Origin: Streptomyces smyrnaeus | GTDB lineage: Bacteria; Actinomycetota; Actinomycetes; Streptomycetales; Streptomycetaceae | DNA length: 64,000 nt | NCBI RefSeq assembly: GCF_017676345.1 | Contig: NZ_JAFFZM010000003.1 | Location: 248,001 to 312,000, forward strand | Direction of reading: 5' to 3' | In this document: positions 58,090 through 64,000 of the stretch, piece by piece | Layout: every line of letters starts with the position of its first letter | Numbering within the stretch: position 1 is the stretch's first letter | Position numbers and translations under genes: made by a program | Notes under the pieces: model-generated | Told to the model about the DNA's origin: nothing | The model's database searches: none | What the model saw: the letters and a program-made list of their open reading frames with translations, nothing else

Positions 58090-59985
58090 ATGACGGCCGA
58101 GCTGGTCCGGGGGCAGAACCACCCGCTGCCCGGGGCCCGGGTGGAGATCCGGGTCTCGGCAGGCACCCCGGTGGTCGCGGGGGCGACGCTCAACGACGCA
58201 CAGGGGCGGATGCGCGACGCGGGGTGGATAGCCCATCCGGCCGCACCGCAACTGCCGGGGGTGGAGGTCTCCCGCCAGGCGGCGGCCGTGCACCACCTCG
58301 CCGTCGATCTGGACGCACTCCGGGAGGACGTCCACCGGGTGAACGTCCTGCTGGCCCTGCCGACCGGACCGGGCGCCCCGGCCGACTTCGCCGGGCTCGC
58401 CGCGCCCTTCCTCGCCGTCACCGGCCTGGACGGGGAGCAGATCGCCAGCTATACGGTCACGGGGCTGAGCGCCGAGTCCGCCGTGGTCGCCCTGGAGCTG
58501 TATCTGCGGCAGGGCACCTGGAAGGTGCGGGCCGTCGGGCAGGGGTACGCGGGCGGGCTCGCCGCCATGCTCGCGGACCAGGGACTGGCCGAGGCGCACA
58601 CGCTCGCCGACACCATCAACGAGACGGTGGCCGCCGGGATGGCCCGCTCGGTCGCGCCGGCACCCGACCGGCCGACCCGGCATGCGCCGGGCAACCGCCC
58701 GGAGGCGGAGCGGCCCACCCCGGGTGGCGGCCCGATCGACTACCGCCACCCGCGCCGCGCCGCGTCCACCCCGCCGGCGGCCCCGTCGACCGCCGCGCGG
58801 CCCGGCACGGTGCCGCCGCAGGGCGGGGCGGCGGACGGCTCCCGGCCGGCGGCCGCGCCCGTGGCCGGGGACGCCCCCGGCTGGTCGATGGAGGAGCGGC
58901 TGTACAACCAGGTGTGGGGCATGTTCGAGGACCTGGCCCGCAGTGTCGCGGCCTACCGGTCGGCCGTCGACTTCGCCGACTCCCGGATGGAGCGCGAACT
59001 CGACAGCGTGCTCGACGACCCGCGGGCCCGGGTCGGTTCCGCGGTGGAGACCGCCCGCGCCGAGGCCCAGGCCAGGCACAGCGCCCTCGTGGAGCAGGCC
59101 CGTGCGGTGCTGGAGCGGGACATGGCCCAGCTCGAAGCCGAGTCGGAGGTGGTCGAGCCGGCGCTGCCGCCCGCGCTGGCCCGCTGGGACAACCCCGTCT
59201 GGCAGGCGTACGAGCCGCCGGCCGAGCCCCCCATGGCCCTCCGGGTGGGCGATCTGAGCATCCCGGAGCGTGCCGGGCTGCGTATCCCCATGCTGGTGCG
59301 GCTGCCGCTGGAGCGGGGGCTGTGGATCGACAGCGGACGGCTCCGGGGCGGCGAGGCCGGTCCGGTGGACGGGGACGAGCTGCGCCGTCTCGCGCAGCTG
59401 ACCGCGACGGCGCTGGCTGCGCGAATCGTCGCCGTGCACCCCGCCGACGAGCTGACCCTCCAGGTCATCGACCCGGCGGGCTCGGCCGCCGGGGCGCTGC
59501 TGCCGCTGGTGGAGTCCGGCGTGCTGCCCGAGGCGCCCGCCGCGGGCGCCTCGGGGGTGGCGCGCACCCTGGAGCGGCTGACCCGACGGGTCGATCTCGT
59601 ACAGATGGCGGTACGCAACCAGGCCACGGACGCGCTCCCGCCCGACCTCGATCTGGCCGACCAGCTGCTGATCGTCCACGACTTTCCGCACGGCTTCGAC
59701 GACCGCGCCGTCAACCAGTTGCGCTACCTCGCGGACGAGGGTCCCTCGGTCGGGGTCGGTCTGCTGATGGTCGCCGACCGGGAGGAGGCGCGCGGCTACG
59801 GGCCGGTTCTGGACCCGCTGTGGCGCTCGCTGCTGCGGCTGACGCCGGTGCCCGACGACCACCTCGCCGACCCGTGGGTGGGCCACGCCTGGACGTACGA
59901 GCCGCCGCTGGCGCCCAGCGGCAGCCAGGTCGTACCGCAGGTACTGCGGCGCGTCGTGGCCGCCCGGCACTCGTCCGGGGGCTGA
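58090..59985 (+). CDS. TerD-domain protein fused to an FtsK-like C-terminal domain
   Basis: A 631-residue protein. Residues 1-200 form a TerD-like domain (MTAELVRGQNHPLPGARVEI, then SYTVTGLSAESAVVALELY and WKVRAVGQGYAGGLAAML). A Pro/Arg-rich linker leads to a helical segment (about 265-340, MERELDSVLDDPRARVGSAV) and then to a domain (about 390-625) resembling the motor fold of FtsK/HerA ATPases: LVRLPLERGLWIDSG, TLQVIDPAGSAAGALLPLV, and a Walker B-like QLLIVHDFPHGFDD. No Walker A P-loop is visible, so it is probably not an active motor. Co-transcribed with terD. Confidence 0.85.
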   Translation: MTAELVRGQNHPLPGARVEIRVSAGTPVVAGATLNDAQGRMRDAGWIAHPAAPQLPGVEVSRQAAAVHHLAVDLDALREDVHRVNVLLALPTGPGAPADFAGLAAPFLAVTGLDGEQIASYTVTGLSAESAVVALELYLRQGTWKVRAVGQGYAGGLAAMLADQGLAEAHTLADTINETVAAGMARSVAPAPDRPTRHAPGNRPEAERPTPGGGPIDYRHPRRAASTPPAAPSTAARPGTVPPQGGAADGSRPAAAPVAGDAPGWSMEERLYNQVWGMFEDLARSVAAYRSAVDFADSRMERELDSVLDDPRARVGSAVETARAEAQARHSALVEQARAVLERDMAQLEAESEVVEPALPPALARWDNPVWQAYEPPAEPPMALRVGDLSIPERAGLRIPMLVRLPLERGLWIDSGRLRGGEAGPVDGDELRRLAQLTATALAARIVAVHPADELTLQVIDPAGSAAGALLPLVESGVLPEAPAAGASGVARTLERLTRRVDLVQMAVRNQATDALPPDLDLADQLLIVHDFPHGFDDRAVNQLRYLADEGPSVGVGLLMVADREEARGYGPVLDPLWRSLLRLTPVPDDHLADPWVGHAWTYEPPLAPSGSQVVPQVLRRVVAARHSSGG

Positions 59986-60117
59986 CTCCGCCCGGCACTC
60001 GCCCGGGGCCCGTGCCGCCCCGAAGGCCGTGTGTGCGGTTCCGTGCGACCCAGCACCTGGGGCCTTCCAGATCCCGCACTTTACCTTTTCATGGGATTAC
60101 TTTACTCTCTCATCAAC

Positions 60118-60234
60118 GGAGGGGAGTATTCCCAGCCACGCGGCGGCCCCGTCAGTACGGATCGGACAGGACGGTCCCGGGGCGCCGGCCCGGTCCGCTG
60201 TGGGCGGCGTTCCCGGGTGGAAGAGACCTCCGGC
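60118..60234 (+). ncRNA. yybP-ykoY-like manganese riboswitch upstream of terC
   Basis: The segment begins GGAGGGGAGTATT and ends GGAAGAGACCTCC, the paired L1/P1 signature of the yybP-ykoY Mn2+ riboswitch (GGGGAGUA ... AAGACC); the internal CCGTCAGTACGG matches the conserved GUCA segment. P1 is GGAGG (60118-60122) with CCTCC (60227-60231). CCTCCGGC (60227-60234) can instead pair perfectly with GCCGGAGG (60251-60258), which contains the terC ribosome-binding site. Mn2+ binding, by stabilising P1, would free that site and switch translation on. An AT-rich promoter-like stretch (60078-60110) precedes it. Confidence 0.8.
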
Positions 60235-60266
60235 CCATGCTCGAATGCAAGCCGGAGGACATGCTC

Positions 60267-61262
60267 GTGGACGTTTCCATGACCACCTGGGCACTGACCA
60301 TCGTCGGTCTGTGCGCCCTCATCGCGGTGGACTTCTTCATCGGCGGCCGCAAGCCGCACGACGTCTCCCTCAAGGAGGCGGGCATCTGGACGACCGTCTG
60401 GGTCGTCCTCGCCGTGCTCTTCGGAATCGGCCTCTTCCTGTTCGGGGGCGGTCAGGCGTCCGGTGAGTTCTTCGCGGGCTTCATCACCGAGAAGTCGCTC
60501 AGCGTCGACAACCTCTTCGTCTTCGTCCTGATCATGGCGAAGTTCGCGGTGCCGTCCATCTACCAGCAGCGGGTGCTGATGGTGGGTGTGCTGGTCGCAC
60601 TGGTGCTGCGCGGCATCTTCATCGCGGCGGGCGCTGCGATCATCTCGACCTTCTCCTGGGTCTTCTTCATCTTCGGCGCCTTCCTCATCTGGACGGCGTG
60701 GAAGCTCATCCAGGAGGCCCGCTCCGGTGACGAGGAGGAGGAGTTCGAGGAGAACCGGCTGCTCAAGGCGGTCGAGCGCCGCTTCCCCTCGACGGACAAG
60801 TACCACGGCACCAAGCTGTTCGTGGTCGAGAACGGCAAGCGGCTGATGACGCCGATGCTGATCGTGATGCTCGCGATCGGCACCACCGATGTGCTCTTCG
60901 CGCTGGACTCCATCCCCGCGATCTTCGGCCTCACCCAGGACCCGTACATCGTCTTCACCGCGAACGCCTTCGCCCTGATGGGCCTGCGGCAGCTGTACTT
61001 CCTGATCGGCGGGCTGCTGCAGAAGCTGGTGCACCTGTCCTACGGGCTCTCGGTCATCCTCGGTTTCATCGGCGTCAAGCTGGTGCTGCACGCCCTGCAC
61101 GAGACCGGGGTGCATGTGCCGGAAATCAGCATCCCGGTCTCGCTGGGTGTCATCTGCGCCGTGCTGATCGTCACCACGATCACCTCGCTGATGGCCTCCC
61201 GGAAGCAGGCACGGGCTGCCGAGAACGCCGACGAGGACAAGCGGGCCCACGCCGACTCCTGA
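60267..61262 (+). CDS. terC: TerC-family membrane protein, probable Mn2+ exporter
   Basis: A 331-residue integral membrane protein with about nine helices. The metal-site motifs are LIAVDFFIGGR, ITEKSLSVDNLFVFVLIM and AIGTTDVLFALDSIPAIFG, where the acidic residues in membrane helices are conserved in the TerC/Alx family. A charged loop (about 155-190) has an acidic run of seven Asp/Glu. GTG 60267 is chosen because GGAGG ends eight bases before it and VDVSMTTWALTIVGL matches the family start; ATG 60261 and 60237 lie too close to or inside the regulatory RNA. E. coli Alx and B. subtilis relatives export manganese; the riboswitch supports that role here. Confidence 0.94.
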   Translation: MDVSMTTWALTIVGLCALIAVDFFIGGRKPHDVSLKEAGIWTTVWVVLAVLFGIGLFLFGGGQASGEFFAGFITEKSLSVDNLFVFVLIMAKFAVPSIYQQRVLMVGVLVALVLRGIFIAAGAAIISTFSWVFFIFGAFLIWTAWKLIQEARSGDEEEEFEENRLLKAVERRFPSTDKYHGTKLFVVENGKRLMTPMLIVMLAIGTTDVLFALDSIPAIFGLTQDPYIVFTANAFALMGLRQLYFLIGGLLQKLVHLSYGLSVILGFIGVKLVLHALHETGVHVPEISIPVSLGVICAVLIVTTITSLMASRKQARAAENADEDKRAHADS

Positions 61263-61288
61263 GCCCCGGCCGCGACTCGTCCGCCTCC

Positions 61289-61312
61289 CGGGCCGACCTC
61301 GACGTCGGCCCG
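61289..61312 (+). terminator. Hairpin after terC
   Basis: CGGGCCGAC (61289-61297) pairs with GTCGGCCCG (61304-61312) around CTCGAC, 26 bases past the stop. Confidence 0.7.
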
Positions 61313-61321
61313 GTCCGGTCT

Positions 61322-61366
61322 CCCGGCCCCGCCCCACCACTCCTTCCGGTAGGGGGCGGGGCCGGG
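61322..61366. terminator. Bidirectional terminator between terC and the glycosidase gene
   Basis: CCCGGCCCCGCCCC (61322-61335) pairs over 14 bases with GGGGCGGGGCCGGG (61353-61366), loop 17 bases, between convergent genes. Confidence 0.75.
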
Positions 61367-61422
61367 ATCCGGCTCAGCTGCCCGCCCTCCCGCAGCTCCC
61401 CCGCAGGTTCCCCCGCGGATGG

Positions 61423-61466
61423 CCGCCTTCCGCAGGCCCGCCTTCCGCAGGCCCGCCTCCCGCAGG
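61423..61466 (+). repeat. Three tandem copies of a 15-base unit
   Basis: CCGCCTTCCGCAGGC occurs at 61423-61437 and 61438-61452, and CCGCCTCCCGCAGG at 61453-61466. Located 26 bases beyond the end of the glycosidase gene. Confidence 0.8.
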
Positions 61467-61491
61467 TGCTCGCCTCCCGCGGTCGGCAGGG

Positions 61492-64000
61492 TCATCGACC
61501 GACGGTCACCTTCTGCTCGGCGCGTTCCCCGTTGACGACGACCGCGAGGGTGACCGTGCCGGGCCGGCGCCCGGTGAGGGTGCCGTTCGCCGGATCGTAG
61601 GAGGCGACACAGCGCCCGCGCGGCACGGTGCCCTTCACACACAGTCCGGGTGAGCCCGGCCAGTCCGCGCTCACCGGCCAGCCGACCGGGACCCGGCGCG
61701 CGGTCGGTCCGCTGCCCTGCTCCACCGTCGCCGACGCCGTGGCCCTGCCGCCCACCGTGAGCCGTTCGGGCGCCTCCAGCAGCAGCGCGTCCACATGGGC
61801 ACGGGTCTGCACCGAGATCCAGTCACCGTCCCGAGCCGGCCGGCCCTGGTCCACGCCCAGCAGCGACCAGCCGGTGAAGCCGCCCTCACCCGGCGGCGCG
61901 GCAGGGGTCTTGGCCGAGTTCCCGTTCACCAGATACGGCACACCGTCCACCCGGGAGGCGTCGAAGACGCCGACATGTCCCGCCACCAGCGCCGCGCCCT
62001 TGCCCGAGCGGGCACGGAAGTCGGCCAGCCACCGCTCTAGCAGATCGGCCTCCATCCGGTCCGTGAGTTGGCTGGCTCGCTGGGGCGTCGGGTCGCGTGG
62101 CGGTACGTGCTGGATGACGGCGACCGAACCGATGCGGCGGTCCCGCGCCGCGTCGTCCAGCTGCCGCCGCAGCTCCTGGAACTGTGCGTACCCGCCGCCG
62201 CGTACCGTCAGCGAGGAGGTGTCCAGTGTGATGAACCGTGTCCCGCGGTGGTCGAAGGTGCGCTGCGCGGGCCCGAACTCCTTGACGAAGTTGGCGATCG
62301 AGCCGCCCATCACCTCGTGGTTGCCCGGCACGTAGTACCAGTCGACCGCATCCCCCAGCTCCTGGCGCAGTATCTTCCGCGCGAACGCGAGATCCTCAGG
62401 TGAGCCCTCGTCCACCAGGTCGCCGTTGACGAGCACGAAGTCCGGCCGTGCCGCGCGGATCTCACGCAGGGTCCGGCGCGCCTGCTGGACGCCTTCGCTG
62501 TCCGGGGCGCGTGCCACGAACTGCGCGTCCGACATCACCGCGAACCGCCAGTCGCGGCCGGCCGTGTCGGCCGCCGTGCTGATGAGCGGGTCGTGCGGGC
62601 GCCCGGCGGCAGGCAGCTCGACATCCGGCGGGGTCCGCGCGAGCAGTTCGTCCAGCACCACCTCGCCGTGGTACTGCGCGGTGGGCCGGGTCTCGGCGAG
62701 GTAGAAGCGGCGCAACTTCAGTGGATAGGCCACCCCCTCCGGGACCTCGAAGGTGACCTGCCGCCAGCCTTCCCACTCCACCAGCGGGCCGCGCAGCACC
62801 TGGTCGGTGCCTGCCGCGTCCTTGAGATGGAGCGAGGGCCAGGCGCCCGCCCCGTCTCCCTTGATCCACAGGGTGAAGCTGCGCGGCTGGCCGGGGATCT
62901 CCCGTTCGGCGGGCGGGTTGACGTAGGCGGCGCGGGTGGCCGTCGACCGGGTGAAGTCGTAGCTGAGCTCGAGCCCGCCGCCCTCCTTGCCCTCCGGTTC
63001 GGGCGTCACCGAGCCTTCGGCGCGGGCAGCGCTGAACGTCCAGTCGGACGCGTCGTCGAAGTCGGCCACCTGCTGCTCCTGCAGCCCGACCGTGACGGCC
63101 AGCCGCGTCGTCAGCCCCCCTGCCGTGACGGTCACCGTTCCCGAGGCGGACTCCTGCCCGGCGCGGGTGGTGACGGTGAACGCGCCGCCCGACGCGTCCT
63201 TGTCCGGGACGATCGAGAAGAGCGAACGGTCGTAGGACAGCTGTGCGTCGGCCGGTTCGACAGGCGCGCTGTTGCCGTCCGCGTCGTAGCCGACCAGCCC
63301 GAACGACGCGCTCGCGGCGCCGTCCGCCAGTCCCACCCGGTCCGTCGTGGGGCGGATACGGTCCAGCTTCCCGAGGACCCGCAGCTCGGTGCCGCCGTGC
63401 GCCGAGCCCACCCGCGCCGTGGCCTCGGTGGTGCCGGAGCGGCGCGCACGGAAGACGCCCTGCGCGTCGACCCGGCCCACGTCCGGCCGCGTCGTGCGCC
63501 ACCGCGGCCGAGGCGCGCCGTCGGCGGGGCCGTAGGTCTCGTCGTATCCGGCGGCCGTCAGTTTGCGCGTCAGACCGGGGAAGACGCGGTCGGGGTGGCC
63601 ACCCGGCATGTTGTCGGCGGTCGGGGCCCGGTCCGGGGCGATGGCCGTCTCCACCCAGAAGCCGGACAGCCGCCCAGAGCCCTCCGGCGCCGTCAGCGCC
63701 AGCCCGTCGGGGACCTCGCGTTCCTCGCCGTCGGAGGGCGAGTTCTCCAATTGCAGGGCTGTGCCGCCCGGCTCGCGGGCCAGCAGGGTGGAGGAGCCGC
63801 CGCCGTCCAGGTTGAGGGCGTTGTAGGCGCCCAGCTTCTTCATCATCAGGGCCAGTTCGGTCAGCGTCACCCCGCCCGAGGCCGCCTGCCTGCCGTCCAC
63901 CGTCAGCACATGCATGGTGCCGCCGTCCTTGGAGAACCCGACCGCGGTGCGCGGCGCCGCCGTGTTGTTCGGCCGCCCCTCCCAGTTCTGCGGCTTGCCG
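61492..64000 (-). CDS. Phosphodiester glycosidase fused to metallophosphatase (partial, 5' end outside)
   Basis: At least 835 residues; the start lies beyond the right edge. The visible N-terminal part is the end of a NAGPA-type phosphodiester glycosidase domain: APRTAVGFSKDGGTMHVLTV and ALNLDGGGSSTLLAREPGG. An Ig-like bacterial region (about 180-300) and a carbohydrate-binding-like beta-sandwich (about 310-450) follow. A calcineurin-like phosphoesterase completes it: FAVMSDAQFVARAP, VLVNGDLVDEG, YYVPGNHEVMGG, VAVIQHVPPRDPT and AALVAGHVGVFDAS supply the metal-binding Asp/Asn/His residues. The last 90 residues are another Ig-like domain with two Cys. The protein is likely exported and acts on cell-wall phosphodiesters such as teichoic acids or capsule. 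Confidence 0.9.
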   Translation of the reverse strand, partial: GKPQNWEGRPNNTAAPRTAVGFSKDGGTMHVLTVDGRQAASGGVTLTELALMMKKLGAYNALNLDGGGSSTLLAREPGGTALQLENSPSDGEEREVPDGLALTAPEGSGRLSGFWVETAIAPDRAPTADNMPGGHPDRVFPGLTRKLTAAGYDETYGPADGAPRPRWRTTRPDVGRVDAQGVFRARRSGTTEATARVGSAHGGTELRVLGKLDRIRPTTDRVGLADGAASASFGLVGYDADGNSAPVEPADAQLSYDRSLFSIVPDKDASGGAFTVTTRAGQESASGTVTVTAGGLTTRLAVTVGLQEQQVADFDDASDWTFSAARAEGSVTPEPEGKEGGGLELSYDFTRSTATRAAYVNPPAEREIPGQPRSFTLWIKGDGAGAWPSLHLKDAAGTDQVLRGPLVEWEGWRQVTFEVPEGVAYPLKLRRFYLAETRPTAQYHGEVVLDELLARTPPDVELPAAGRPHDPLISTAADTAGRDWRFAVMSDAQFVARAPDSEGVQQARRTLREIRAARPDFVLVNGDLVDEGSPEDLAFARKILRQELGDAVDWYYVPGNHEVMGGSIANFVKEFGPAQRTFDHRGTRFITLDTSSLTVRGGGYAQFQELRRQLDDAARDRRIGSVAVIQHVPPRDPTPQRASQLTDRMEADLLERWLADFRARSGKGAALVAGHVGVFDASRVDGVPYLVNGNSAKTPAAPPGEGGFTGWSLLGVDQGRPARDGDWISVQTRAHVDALLLEAPERLTVGGRATASATVEQGSGPTARRVPVGWPVSADWPGSPGLCVKGTVPRGRCVASYDPANGTLTGRRPGTVTLAVVVNGERAEQKVTVGR

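Overview
The window is chromosomal DNA from a Streptomyces-type actinobacterium. G+C is very high (roughly 70-74%), GTG starts are frequent, genes are tightly packed, and the housekeeping order pyk, pdtaR, liv transporter, polA, rpsA, coaE, uvrB, ter genes is the one I recall for Streptomyces chromosomes. There is no prophage, CRISPR array, transposase or rRNA.

Left part (1-17 kb) is the accessory-rich end. It holds a sigma-factor fragment, a Ppx/GppA phosphatase, a decayed GH101 endo-alpha-N-acetylgalactosaminidase interrupted by a 31-bp palindromic repeat, an AraC regulator, chorismate mutase and pyruvate kinase. Next comes a three-gene operon behind an iron-box-like operator: a PLP decarboxylase, an N-hydroxylating monooxygenase and a SIMPL protein. 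It contains the first two activities of a hydroxamate siderophore pathway but no acyltransferase or synthetase. Then follow aminopeptidase N, a DJ-1/AraC regulator with an isochorismatase-like hydrolase, an HTH-LAGLIDADG protein, and a tRNA with anticodon CAA that lacks the long variable arm of leucine tRNAs.

Middle (17-44 kb) is core: ANTAR response regulator, a complete branched-chain amino-acid ABC transporter (livFGMHK), PaaI thioesterase, FdhF-type oxidoreductase, DNA polymerase I, a lytic transglycosylase, HrpB helicase, a methyltransferase, ribosomal protein S1 with a clear housekeeping promoter, PAC2 protein, CoaE, a TPR protein, and a HAD/amidase pair. At 43.8 kb a small protein ends in a motif resembling RHIM-like bacterial amyloid signalling sequences.

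Right part (44-64 kb) is dominated by genome maintenance and stress. A SNF2 helicase overlaps a SWIM zinc-finger gene; O6-alkylguanine-DNA methyltransferase, UvrB and a TerD protein follow. Each of these four transcription units has a match to the RecA-NDp (PafBC) damage promoter: TGTC(A/G)GTG, eight bases, TANNNT. The uvrB and alkyltransferase promoters place the transcript start on the start codon, so both look leaderless. TerC is preceded by a yybP-ykoY-like manganese riboswitch whose P1 strand can alternatively pair with the ribosome-binding site. The window ends inside a fused phosphodiester glycosidase/metallophosphatase gene.

All calls are from reading the sequence; no database search was run.
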